Of a stretch of 8,260 nucleotides of DNA, positions 1-5,304 are shown piece by piece (the first letter of the stretch is position 1; every line of letters starts with the position of its first letter). The notes beneath the pieces are model-generated. The model saw only the letters and a program-made list of their open reading frames with translations. It made no database searches and was not told the origin of the DNA. Where the stretch lies: contig CAKSQF010000032.1 of NCBI GenBank assembly GCA_934486825.1, positions 1 to 8,260 of the forward strand. The letters are read 5' to 3'. Made by a program: the position numbers and the translations under genes. Source of the stretch: an uncultured Eubacteriales bacterium (lineage in GTDB: Bacteria > Bacillota > Clostridia > Oscillospirales > CAG-272).

Positions 1-2
1 TG

Positions 3-542
3 CGCCGAAGTGAAGCAGTCGGCTTAAAGTGGGATGCGATTGATTTCAAAAAGAAAACAATCACCATTCGTCACACGGTTACACAGGCAACCATAGACGG
101 CAAAAGCAAGATCATCCAAAAGGATCGGACAAAGACGAAATCCAGCTACCGCAGTCTGCCGCTTGTCCCACCGTTTGAAGAATTGCTGCACCGTCTGAAA
201 GCACAGCAGGAGTTGAATCAAAAACTATGCGGGCGTTCCTATTGCAAAAAATACACCGGTTATATCTATGTCAACGAGATCGGTGAACTTGTGAAGCCCG
301 GATATCTCACACAGCATTTTCCGCTGATTCTGCAAAAGAACGGTATGCGGAAGATTCGCTTTCATGATCTGCGGCATAGCTGTGCAAGCCTGTTGTACGC
401 AAACGGTGTAAGCCTGAAAGAAATTCAGGAGTGGTTGGGTCACAGCGACATTTCGACCACCTCAAACATTTACACGCACTTGAATTTCACTTCAAAGGTT
501 GCGTCTGCCAATGCGATTTTGGGCGTATATCCCTCCGCTTAA
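3..542 (+). CDS. Tyrosine recombinase (integrase), C-terminal catalytic part; 5' end outside window
   Basis: Site-specific recombinase of the phage/ICE integrase family, which cuts and rejoins DNA at attachment sites through a tyrosine nucleophile. The reading frame is open from the window edge, so only the catalytic domain is seen, about 179 residues. It begins with RRSEAVGLKWDAID, the box holding the first catalytic Arg. KTKSSYRSLPL follows and supplies the beta-hairpin Lys. The HDLRH box (His at 363-365, Arg at 372-374), the LGHSD box (His at 441-443) and the nucleophile in IYTHL (Tyr at 471-473) come next. All catalytic positions in the visible part are present, so the enzyme looks intact here. 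The gene ends 145 bp before the tRNA-Leu gene, the usual position of an integrase next to its attachment site. Which element it belongs to cannot be seen, since the rest lies left of the window. Confidence 0.93.
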   Translation, partial: RRSEAVGLKWDAIDFKKKTITIRHTVTQATIDGKSKIIQKDRTKTKSSYRSLPLVPPFEELLHRLKAQQELNQKLCGRSYCKKYTGYIYVNEIGELVKPGYLTQHFPLILQKNGMRKIRFHDLRHSCASLLYANGVSLKEIQEWLGHSDISTTSNIYTHLNFTSKVASANAILGVYPSA

Positions 543-548
543 TGTGCT

Positions 549-569
549 ATGTCCCTCCAATGTCCCTCC
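549..569. repeat. Two direct copies of ATGTCCCTCC just after the integrase
   Basis: ATGTCCCTCC occurs at 549-558 and 560-569, 11 bp apart, seven bases after the integrase stop codon. A related GCGAGGGACAT lies in inverted orientation at 604-614. The same 10-mer appears inverted at 819-841, on the other side of the intact tRNA-Leu. Short direct repeats flanking a core site are the usual form of arm-type binding sites for the N-terminal domain of tyrosine integrases. That role is inferred; only the repeats are seen. Confidence 0.6.
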
Positions 570-632
570 GAAAATCAGCCCGAAAACGGCAAATTTGCTG
601 ATGAGCGAGGGACATACATAAGAATATAGAGC

Positions 633-677
633 ATAAAGAAAAGCCCGCAAACCCAGCTATATCAAGGGTTTGCGAGC
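633..677 (-). terminator. Intrinsic terminator of tRNA-Leu
   Basis: Read on the minus strand, a 12-bp stem forms between 666-677 and 643-654 (one G-T pair) around an 11-base loop. It is followed by TTTTCTTTAT. It begins ten bases after the encoded CCA of tRNA-Leu, so it should end that transcript. On the plus strand the same hairpin lacks a good T tract, so it is less likely to stop integrase transcription. Confidence 0.8.
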
Positions 678-686
678 CATCCGGTG

Positions 687-774
687 TGGTGCCGGTGGCG
701 GGGGTCGAACCCGCACGGGTTATTAGCCCAACGGATTTTGAGTCCGCCTCGTCTGCCAATTCCAACACACCGGC
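687..774 (-). tRNA. tRNA-Leu, anticodon CAA
   Basis: An 88-nt class II tRNA including the encoded 3' CCA (689-687). The acceptor strands GCCGGTG (774-768) and CACCGGC (697-691) pair fully, with A as discriminator base. The anticodon loop is CTCAAAA (742-736), giving anticodon CAA, which reads UUG leucine codons. The TTCGACC T-loop sits between GCGGG and CCCGC, and there is a long variable arm, as expected for tRNA-Leu. Its 5' half lies within a 44-bp direct repeat shared with 923-966, so the gene is the likely integration target of the neighbouring element. No convincing promoter is visible in the 148 bp between this gene and the truncated copy. Confidence 0.96.
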
Positions 775-776
775 AT
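733..776. repeat. 44-bp direct repeat, copy 1: putative attachment-site core in tRNA-Leu
   Basis: This segment is identical to 923-966. It runs from the 3' side of the anticodon stem, through the anticodon loop and D arm, to two bases beyond the tRNA 5' end. The sequences differ at once on both sides (C versus T at 732/922, C versus A at 777/967). An exact tRNA-derived direct repeat next to an integrase gene is the classic mark of att sites. Confidence 0.8.
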
Positions 777-818
777 CTCATATTTTAAGTCATCTCCCGA
801 TGTCCTGCCCGAGAAATT

Positions 819-841
819 GGAGGGACATCGTGGAGGGACAT
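819..841. repeat. Two direct copies of GGAGGGACAT (inverted relative to 549-569)
   Basis: GGAGGGACAT lies at 819-828 and 832-841, 13 bp apart. It is the reverse complement of the pair at 549-569, so the four copies face each other across the intact tRNA-Leu. Arm-type integrase sites on both sides of a core would look like this. The match is exact, but binding by the integrase is inferred. Confidence 0.6.
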
Positions 842-868
842 TAAAAACAAGAACCATATTCAGTTTTC

Positions 869-890
869 AAAAAGCCTTGTAAAATCAAGG
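869..890 (-). terminator. Weak terminator-like hairpin between the two tRNA-Leu copies
   Basis: On the minus strand, CCTTG (890-886) pairs with CAAGG (879-875) across a 6-base loop, followed by C and five T. The bases before it, AAACCCTTGAT, also occur in the terminator after the intact tRNA-Leu, which suggests a shared origin. The stem is only five bp, so efficiency is doubtful. If active it would block read-through from the promoter at 991-1019 into the intact tRNA-Leu. Confidence 0.4.
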
Positions 891-922
891 GTTTACGCCA
901 AGGTGGTATGAAACGGCGTTGT

Positions 923-966
923 GGATTTTGAGTCCGCCTCGTCTGCCAATTCCAACACACCGGCAT
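923..966 (-). pseudogene. Truncated tRNA-Leu: 5' half only, second copy of the 44-bp repeat
   Basis: The region from the 5' end of the tRNA to the anticodon stem (964-923) matches the intact tRNA-Leu exactly, and the repeat extends two bases upstream to 966. Beyond 923 the sequence leaves the tRNA: no variable arm, T arm or acceptor 3' strand follows, so no tRNA can form. It sits directly below a good minus-strand promoter, which suggests this is the original chromosomal position of the gene and that its 3' half was displaced or lost on integration or later deletion. Confidence 0.75.
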
Positions 967-990
967 AAAACCGCAACTGACAGCTTGTAT

Positions 991-1019
991 ATTTTATCAT
1001 ATTAAAATAAAAAAATCAA
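991..1019 (-). promoter_or_regulatory. Sigma-A type promoter facing the truncated tRNA-Leu
   Basis: On the minus strand, TTGATT (1019-1014) is followed after exactly 17 bp by TAAAAT (996-991), about 27 bases before the tRNA 5' end at 964. Position and spacing fit a tRNA promoter. It probably was the promoter of the tRNA-Leu gene before the duplication; whether it still feeds the intact copy is unclear. Confidence 0.6.
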
Positions 1020-1046
1020 GTCTTTTTCAAAAAAAAGCTTATTTAC

Positions 1047-1075
1047 TTGACATTTTGAGAAAAACATGATATAAT
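1047..1075 (+). promoter_or_regulatory. Consensus sigma-A promoter of tRNA-Arg
   Basis: TTGACA (1047-1052) and TATAAT (1070-1075) are both perfect consensus boxes with a 17-bp spacer, plus a TG extension at 1067-1068. The tRNA starts ten bases after the -10 box, so the leader is only a few bases long. Confidence 0.92.
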
Positions 1076-1084
1076 ACAAAAGTT

Positions 1085-1162
1085 CCATCCTTAGCTCAGC
1101 CCGGATAGAGTACCGGATTCCGATTCCGTTGGTCGAGGGTTCGAATCCCTCAGGGTGGGCCA
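1085..1162 (+). tRNA. tRNA-Arg, anticodon CCG
   Basis: A 78-nt tRNA including encoded CCA (1160-1162), discriminator G at 1159. Acceptor CCATCCT (1085-1091) pairs with AGGGTGG (1152-1158) with one T-G pair. The D stem GCTC pairs with GAGT. The anticodon loop is TTCCGAT (1118-1124), giving anticodon CCG, which reads CGG arginine codons. The T arm GAGGG-TTCGAAT-CCCTC is regular. The top pair of the anticodon stem, C1113 with T1129, is a mismatch, which is unusual but leaves four good pairs. Promoter and terminator are both close, so it appears to be a single-gene transcript. Confidence 0.94.
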
Positions 1163-1188
1163 TTTTTGTAGTGCGGAAAAGCTACAAG

Positions 1189-1231
1189 ACACAAAAAGCG
1201 CAAGATTTGGTAGGTCTTGTGCTTTTTGTGT
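1189..1231 (+). terminator. Intrinsic terminator after tRNA-Arg
   Basis: A 17-bp inverted repeat (1189-1205 with 1215-1231, one G-T pair) encloses a 9-base loop. The GC-rich inner stem is followed by TTTTTGTG, so it works as a terminator 26 bases after the tRNA CCA. The A tract on the other arm could let it act on the opposite strand too. Confidence 0.85.
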
Positions 1232-1581
1232 TACAATATTTTGTGTTTTACACGCTTGGCAGTATGTTTTGATTCAAGAGCTGCATTTTGGTTCTTTTTT
1301 CAAAAAAGGGGATGGGAATTGCGAACAGAGGCTACGTTCTATAAGGGAAGATGGATTTCGTATATGCAATTTTTAAATAACGGGCGATTGGAAATCGAAG
1401 GAAACTACTATTCTTGGAGCGATAAATATTAAATGAGTAGCACGGGTATTTGCAATACATCAAATTCGAAAGATATGTTTTATGTTGTTTTATATAAGGA
1501 TACTAAAAAAATTGCTATGGCCTATAACAAAAAATTTTTCGAATATAGATCGTGATGTTGTAATTATAGGATTCAAAGATC
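1232..1581. other. Gene-poor stretch with one possible coding remnant
   Basis: No complete gene is supported. On the plus strand, one frame ending with TAA at 1430-1432 reads YKGRWISYMQFLNNGRLEIE and then GNYYSWSDKY. Its composition looks more protein-like than chance, and it could be the C-terminal end of a lost gene. No start codon with a ribosome site belongs to it and I do not recognise a family. The rest is A/T-rich sequence without promoters or repeats that I can support. Confidence 0.3.
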
Positions 1582-1610
1582 GGGGCATTCGATTGACGAA
1601 TGCCCCTTTA
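1582..1610 (+). terminator. Terminator-like hairpin in gene-poor region
   Basis: A perfect 10-bp stem, GGGGCATTCG (1582-1591) with CGAATGCCCC (1597-1606), closes a 5-base loop and is followed by TTTA. The T tract is short. No gene clearly ends before it, so it may be the relic terminator of the coding remnant near 1432 or of a lost gene. Confidence 0.6.
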
Positions 1611-1762
1611 TATTGTTGTGTCGATATTATGGTGATTATTTGGTCAATTAATTGGCGAATTTACAAAATGAAATTACATTCACGTAATACGTAATTCTTT
1701 GTTTTCGTTATTCATTTTTTAATCCTTTTTAGATTTTAGTTGTATTTTGCATATTGTATAGG
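1607..1762. other. A/T-rich spacer, nothing recognised
   Basis: The spacer between the hairpin at 1582-1606 and the broken CYTH gene is A/T-rich. I see no open frame with a ribosome site, no strong hairpin and no promoter worth naming. Confidence 0.4.
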
Positions 1763-2220
1763 TTAACCCTGACAATGAGTGTTATGGATAAAATAAAAAA
1801 TGCACGGCTTAGAAAAATACATTGCTTTTATATAATCGTCAGGACCCGAACGGTCGGATTCGGCGGCGTTGCATTGCTTTCTGTCGGAAACAGACTTTTG
1901 CTCTGTTGCTTTAGCAGTGTTCATTCTCTCGAAAAATCGGCTCGACTTGCTTGGAACGTCGGGTGTATCCTTAAGACTTCCTTGTAAGCAAGAAAACACT
2001 TGCGGCGTGTGAGCATATCTCTGAAAATATTCAGAATCGCCTGCGCGTCATTTTCATGTTCCTGTGTATACTCAACTTCAAGCTCATAGTCGGTATGACC
2101 GAGATACTCGTTTTTGTCGAGCACGACTTCGCAGTCGGTGTCCTTGAACACGACACAGCGTTTGGTAACAAGTTCCCACTGAAGTTTCAGACCCATATCG
2201 GTAAACGCATTGCTTCCAAG
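1763..2220 (-). pseudogene. CYTH-domain protein, C-terminal fragment with frameshift
   Basis: The C-terminal portion of a CYTH (triphosphate tunnel) domain protein; these bind triphosphates, and members include class IV adenylate cyclases and thiamine- or poly-phosphatases. The visible marks are VVLDKNEYLG and TDYELEVEYTQEHENDAQAI, the late strands of the tunnel with the acidic metal-binding residues. The N-terminal ExExK signature is missing because the 5' end is replaced by a glycoside hydrolase fragment. Near 1971-1974 the frame breaks: the annotated frame runs to an early stop at 1921, whereas one extra A (TTAAAGG for TTAAGG) would continue as KDTPDVPSKSSRFFERM, the kind of ending expected for this family. 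The shifted frame stays open to 1763. Exact function of the ancestor cannot be told; loss of function is very likely. Confidence 0.72.
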
Positions 2221-2397
2221 TCCGTTGCGGGAATGGATTACGAAACCGCCGAAGCCCATTTCCGCAAAATCGTCCACTTGTGACCGAATTTTATCCGAGT
2301 CAAGAACCGTATTCCACGCCCAGAACGGAAGCCCGCGGTAAGAAGTCGGCAATTGTGTAGGGTTCATATCGTTACGCTCGTCTTTTTCGTTATTCAT
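2215..2397 (-). pseudogene. Glycoside hydrolase, N-terminal fragment fused to CYTH remnant
   Basis: Reads MNPTQLPTSYRGLPFWAWN, then a helix and EMGFGGFVIHSRNGLGS. The PFW-WN motif followed by a G-GG--IHSR-GL box is the opening of large catalytic beta-barrel glycoside hydrolases of the GH106 rhamnosidase-like type. Such enzymes are many hundreds of residues long; only about 60 remain. After GLGS (codon at 2214-2212) the reading continues in frame into CYTH sequence, so a deletion joined two genes. The first possible ATG (2397-2395) overlaps the stop codon of the araC-type gene as ATGAATAA, implying translational coupling; a second ATG at 2367 matches the family start better. The overlap suggests the hydrolase and regulator were one operon for a sugar or glycan. 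The family call rests on short motifs. Confidence 0.65.
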
Positions 2398-3289
2398 TAT
2401 CAGTCGTCCGATCTTTCCGTTCTTTTCCCGTGAAAACAAGGTCGTCACGCAGACGATTCGCTTCAGTCTTTCTTCGGTATTCCGTCGGCGTCATTCCGAC
2501 TTGCTCTCGAAACACCCGATAAAATTCGTTGCAGTTGGCGTAACCGACCACGCGGCAGACGTCGGACACCGTATCCGTACTCAATCTCAACCGTTCCTTC
2601 GCCGCTTCCACGCGCTTTTTGTGGAGATAATCGGTAAAGGTCATACCGAACCGCTTGCGAAACATTTTGGAGAACGAATTCGGCGAATAGTGATACCGTT
2701 CGGCAACGTCGTATAGACGAAGCGGCTCGGCGTATCGTCTGTTGATATGGTCCAGAAGTTCGGGTAGCGCGACGCACCGCTCGCGCGGCACTCCCGCTTC
2801 TTCGTACGTTCCGCGGTTGCGCATCAGCCAGATCAGCAGAACCTCCGACATCGACCGCAGCATCGCGTCGCTTCCCGCTCCCTTGCTTTCGTACTCCGAG
2901 TACGCCGTTTGCAGTACCCCGCACAGTTTGGCATAAGTTTCGGGTCCGCACCACGCCGCGACGGCTTCGGAGAGATTTCCCGAAAGTTCCGCGCCGATTT
3001 CTCCCAAGCGAAGCGTATTGAACGTCTCGTTTCGGATCAGTACGTCGTAGTATTCGGTTTCGGCGGCAAACGATATCCGATGCTCGACGCCGCACGGAAT
3101 CAGAAACAGACTTCCGTCGATAAAATCCACGCTTTTACCGTCGATCGTCTGCGTTCCCTTGCCTTTCGTCACGCACGTAAGTTCGATAAAATCGTGCGCG
3201 TGCTGTTTGATGGCGTCGCGGGTTTTATGGTACTTGAATACCACCGTCTCGTTCGGCGCAAAATAATCTTTTACCGTATGCAATCTCAT
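2390..3289 (-). CDS. AraC-family transcriptional regulator
   Basis: A 299-residue one-component regulator. The N-terminal half (about 15-75) is a cupin-like ligand domain with HAHDFIEL at 30-37 and IPCGVEH at 64-70. The C-terminal half carries the two helix-turn-helix motifs of the AraC family: LRLYDVAERYHYSPNSFSKM (190-209) and VSDVCRVVGYANCNEFYRVF (241-260), ending in the typical GMTPTEYRR. Length is normal for the family. ATG at 3289 has GGAGG at 3304-3300, ten bases upstream. It is divergent from the sugar isomerase gene and precedes a glycoside hydrolase remnant, so it probably senses a sugar or oligosaccharide and controls both directions. A shared 20-bp site at each -35 box suggests it also controls itself. 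The ligand cannot be read from sequence. Confidence 0.92.
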   Translation of the reverse strand: MRLHTVKDYFAPNETVVFKYHKTRDAIKQHAHDFIELTCVTKGKGTQTIDGKSVDFIDGSLFLIPCGVEHRISFAAETEYYDVLIRNETFNTLRLGEIGAELSGNLSEAVAAWCGPETYAKLCGVLQTAYSEYESKGAGSDAMLRSMSEVLLIWLMRNRGTYEEAGVPRERCVALPELLDHINRRYAEPLRLYDVAERYHYSPNSFSKMFRKRFGMTFTDYLHKKRVEAAKERLRLSTDTVSDVCRVVGYANCNEFYRVFREQVGMTPTEYRRKTEANRLRDDLVFTGKERKDRTTDNE

Positions 3290-3332
3290 CGGCTACGATC
3301 CTCCGACTATGGAATTGCGCAATTTCGGGATA

Positions 3333-3362
3333 ATTATACCACACGCTTCGTTTTACCGTCAA
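3333..3362 (-). promoter_or_regulatory. Promoter of the AraC-type regulator gene
   Basis: On the minus strand, TTGACG (3362-3357) and TATAAT (3338-3333) are separated by 18 bp. The start codon lies 44 bases below the -10 box. The -35 box is overlapped by the 20-bp site at 3358-3377. Confidence 0.82.
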
Positions 3363-3377
3363 TACCGTAATCTTTCC
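3358..3377 (-). promoter_or_regulatory. Putative AraC operator, copy 1
   Basis: The 20-bp sequence starting GGAAAGATTACGG and ending in TTGAC is identical, in opposite orientation, to 3505-3524. Both copies end inside the -35 box of their own promoter. Such placement fits an activator touching sigma region 4, as many AraC-family proteins do. Identity and placement are seen; the protein that binds is inferred. Confidence 0.75.
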
Positions 3378-3437
3378 ATTCTTTAGCATATTATGCCCGT
3401 AATTATGCTCGAACGCACAAGAAATTTACGACGAAAA

Positions 3438-3462
3438 AATCAAACGACAAAATCGTCTGATT
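3438..3462. repeat. 25-bp imperfect palindrome between the divergent promoters
   Basis: AATCA-A-ACGA (3438-3447) faces TCGT-C-TGATT (3453-3462) across CAAAA, nine of ten positions paired. It is roughly midway between the two 20-bp sites. It could be a second regulator's site or a DNA structure; there is no T tract suited to termination. Confidence 0.4.
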
Positions 3463-3504
3463 CCCAAAATGCCGAATCCTCGACGGCACGATATGATAAA
3501 AAGC

Positions 3505-3524
3505 GGAAAGATTACGGTATTGAC
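3505..3524 (+). promoter_or_regulatory. Putative AraC operator, copy 2
   Basis: The exact inverted partner of 3358-3377, with 127 bp between the two. Its last five bases TTGAC form most of the -35 box (3520-3525) of the isomerase promoter. This suggests coordinated activation or repression of both transcripts by one factor. Confidence 0.75.
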
Positions 3525-3548
3525 AGCGGAACGCGGCTGTGATATAAT
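3520..3548 (+). promoter_or_regulatory. Consensus promoter of the sugar isomerase gene
   Basis: TTGACA (3520-3525) and TATAAT (3543-3548) with a 17-bp spacer: full consensus. Transcription should start near 3555, giving a leader of about 65 bases before the GTG start. Confidence 0.9.
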
Positions 3549-3620
3549 ATTTTTGTAATCGCGTAAACCTCGTCAGCGGGGTCGGAACCGATCGAATTCA
3601 TACAGAAAGGACCTTTTATC

Positions 3621-4448
3621 GTGAAACTCGGAACAAGAAAAGAACTGTTCTCCGCCTACAGCGACGGATGCTATCGAAAAATGAAGGAATGCGGCTTCGA
3701 TTTCGCCGACGTATCGATTTCGGGCGAACTCGACGGAATGAGCGAAGCGGAATACGAGCAACGCTGGCTGGCGGAAAAGGCGCTCGCAGGCGTTGCGGGC
3801 GTAACTATTCATCAAACGCACGGACCGTGGAGATACCCGCCTCACGACGAAACCGAAGCGCTCCGAGCCGAGCGCGCGGAAGTTATGAAACGGAGTATTC
3901 GGGTGACGGCAAAACTGGGTTGCCGCTACTGGGTAATCCACCCGCTTATGCCGTTCGGTCCGGACGACGATTTCGATCCTAAGCAGTTCACTCGGATCAA
4001 CTACGACTTTTTCCGCGCGTTGCTCCCCTTTGCTAAGGAAAACGGGGTCACGATCTGCTTCGAAAATATGCCGATGAAAAACCTCTCTATCTCCACGCCC
4101 GAAAAAACGCTGGAGTTCGTTCGTCTGATCGACGACGAGAATTTCAAGATGTGTCTGGACACTGGACACAGTATGGTGTTCGGGATTCAGCCCACCGAAG
4201 CGGTACGAATGGCGAAAAGCGATATGAAAGTGATGCACGTCCACGACAACCGCGGAAAGTACGACGAACATCTGCTCCCCTACTGCGGGATCGTGGACTG
4301 GGCGGACTACAGACGCGCGCTTGACGAGATCGGCTTTGATGGAGTTTTTTCTCTGGAATGCGGCTGGAAAGACTTTTTGCCGGGTGCCGACGACGATACG
4401 CGAGCCGACTGTCTGAAAGCAATCGTGAAACGCTTAACTGCGCTTTAA
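3621..4448 (+). CDS. Sugar phosphate isomerase/epimerase (xylose-isomerase-like TIM barrel)
   Basis: A 275-residue cytosolic protein of the AP-endonuclease-2/xylose-isomerase-like TIM-barrel family, which isomerises or epimerises sugars, usually with a divalent metal. The metal-site residues of the family are in place: Glu148 (TICFENMP), Asp180 and His183 (CLDTGH), the HVHDN box at 206-210, and Glu246 (SLECG). His107 in VIHP lies on an earlier strand. Length is typical. The start is GTG at 3621 with an AGAAAGGA ribosome site at 3604-3611; this start removes no conserved residue. It is transcribed from a consensus promoter divergent from the AraC-type gene, with a shared candidate operator, so it should be induced by the same sugar. 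The substrate cannot be assigned. The coding sequence looks richer in G and C than genes further right. Confidence 0.88.
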   Translation: MKLGTRKELFSAYSDGCYRKMKECGFDFADVSISGELDGMSEAEYEQRWLAEKALAGVAGVTIHQTHGPWRYPPHDETEALRAERAEVMKRSIRVTAKLGCRYWVIHPLMPFGPDDDFDPKQFTRINYDFFRALLPFAKENGVTICFENMPMKNLSISTPEKTLEFVRLIDDENFKMCLDTGHSMVFGIQPTEAVRMAKSDMKVMHVHDNRGKYDEHLLPYCGIVDWADYRRALDEIGFDGVFSLECGWKDFLPGADDDTRADCLKAIVKRLTAL

Positions 4449-4621
4449 CCCTGCTTTCTCGCAACTCGTATTGAAGATTTTAGTTGCCGCGTATAAGTTT
4501 AACCTATTCCCGCAATGATAACTATTGTTTCTCGACTCAATCCAAAACAGTTAAATAATCGGCATTATTTCCTAAAACTCAATTAAAAGTTCAATGAGAG
4601 AAGCATACGTGCCGCCATCAG

Positions 4622-4668
4622 GACACACGCAAAAGGAGCGTATAAAACTCCGCCGCGTGTGTCTTTTT
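4622..4668 (+). terminator. Intrinsic terminator downstream of the isomerase
   Basis: GACACACGC (4622-4630) pairs with GCGTGTGTC (4655-4663), with an inner GGAG/CTCC pair of arms (4635-4638, 4648-4651), followed by TTTTTCT. It works on the plus strand only. It lies 173 bases after the isomerase stop, and the gap holds no other plus-strand gene that I can support, so it probably ends the isomerase transcript. A distant 3' end of this kind could also leave room for a small RNA, but no promoter for one is clear. Confidence 0.8.
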
Positions 4669-4685
4669 CTATGCAAAACAGGGGC

Positions 4686-4709
4686 AAATTGCCGTTTTTA
4701 TGGCAGTTT
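4686..4709 (-). terminator. Weak hairpin after the HTH membrane protein gene
   Basis: On the minus strand, AAACTGCC (4709-4702) pairs with GGCAATTT (4693-4686), one G-T pair, 8-base loop, 16 bases after the stop codon. The T run is short, so termination is only possible. It may act with the plus-strand terminator nearby to separate the converging genes. Confidence 0.35.
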
Positions 4710-4725
4710 AGCGTATCTGATAATG

Positions 4726-5262
4726 TTATTTATTGTCTGTTTCGTCGTCGGGATTCTGGTATGCACGATTTTCAACATACGCCATCATGCGGTTATACAA
4801 CACAACATAGAACAGTACGGCAAGTAAACCGCCAACCGCGCCCAGAATCAGAAATACGTTGTTGCCTCGTGTTTTTAACTTCAACAATACCATAATACCG
4901 ATCCACGCCACGATGCATAAAACAATCATTGCAATATGTTCGCGCAACCACTTTTTCTTAAAAAATGTAATTTTCTCTTTCAAGGTAAAGGTGCTGTCCG
5001 CAAGTGCGGTAACAAGATTATCGTCAGCGGCTTTCTTAAATTCTTCCGCCTCAAGCCGCTCCCCGGCTATAATCTCGTTAATGCTTACATTGAATTCTTT
5101 TGAGAGCAGCGACAACATTTCAATGTTGGGCATATAGTTACCATTCTCCCAGCGCGAAATTGTTTTGTTAGTCACGCAGAGTCTGTCTCCGAGTTGCTCC
5201 TGCGTCAAACCTTTTTCTTTTCGCAGGGCGGCGATAAATTTTCCTGTTTTTACTTGGTTCAT
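4726..5262 (-). CDS. Cro/CI-type HTH regulator with two C-terminal membrane segments
   Basis: A 178-residue protein. Residues 7-66 form an HTH_3 (Xre) DNA-binding domain: FIAALRKEKGLTQEQLGDRL, then TNKTISRWENGNYMPN, the standard recognition region. A charged linker (67-108) leads to two hydrophobic helices at about 110-127 (IAMIVLCIVAWIGIMVLL) and 135-156, then a short polar tail. This makes a membrane-anchored regulator, a form common in clostridia whose signals are mostly unknown. The start at 5262 is chosen because GAGGTG lies six bases upstream (5274-5269) and the HTH begins at once; the frame stays open further upstream, but that extension has no homology-like content. It stands alone between converging and co-directional neighbours, with a tandem repeat upstream that could be its own operator. 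Confidence 0.88.
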   Translation of the reverse strand: MNQVKTGKFIAALRKEKGLTQEQLGDRLCVTNKTISRWENGNYMPNIEMLSLLSKEFNVSINEIIAGERLEAEEFKKAADDNLVTALADSTFTLKEKITFFKKKWLREHIAMIVLCIVAWIGIMVLLKLKTRGNNVFLILGAVGGLLAVLFYVVLYNRMMAYVENRAYQNPDDETDNK

Positions 5263-5304
5263 TTTGCTCACCTCGAGGAGTATTATGGCATATTTCTCGT
5301 GAAA

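Noticed and set aside
547..768. Minus-strand open frame reading MLELADEADSKSVG...
   Set aside because: It is the translation of the tRNA-Leu gene and its terminator; a non-coding shadow.
1155..1432. Two plus-strand frames beginning inside or just after tRNA-Arg
   Set aside because: They cross the tRNA acceptor end and its terminator hairpin and have no ribosome site. Only the last ~40 codons of one frame might be a remnant.
1482..1694. Plus-strand 70-codon frame in the gene-poor region
   Set aside because: It runs through the terminator hairpin at 1582-1606, has no Shine-Dalgarno site and no recognisable content.
2463..3370. Frames on both strands inside the AraC-type gene
   Set aside because: Arg/Ser-rich or otherwise unpatterned shadows of a clear regulator with good start, ribosome site and both HTH motifs.
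3573..4271. Long minus-strand frame (232 codons) opposite the sugar isomerase
   Set aside because: It mirrors the isomerase, which has promoter, ribosome site and active-site motifs; the mirror frame has no start signal or family features.
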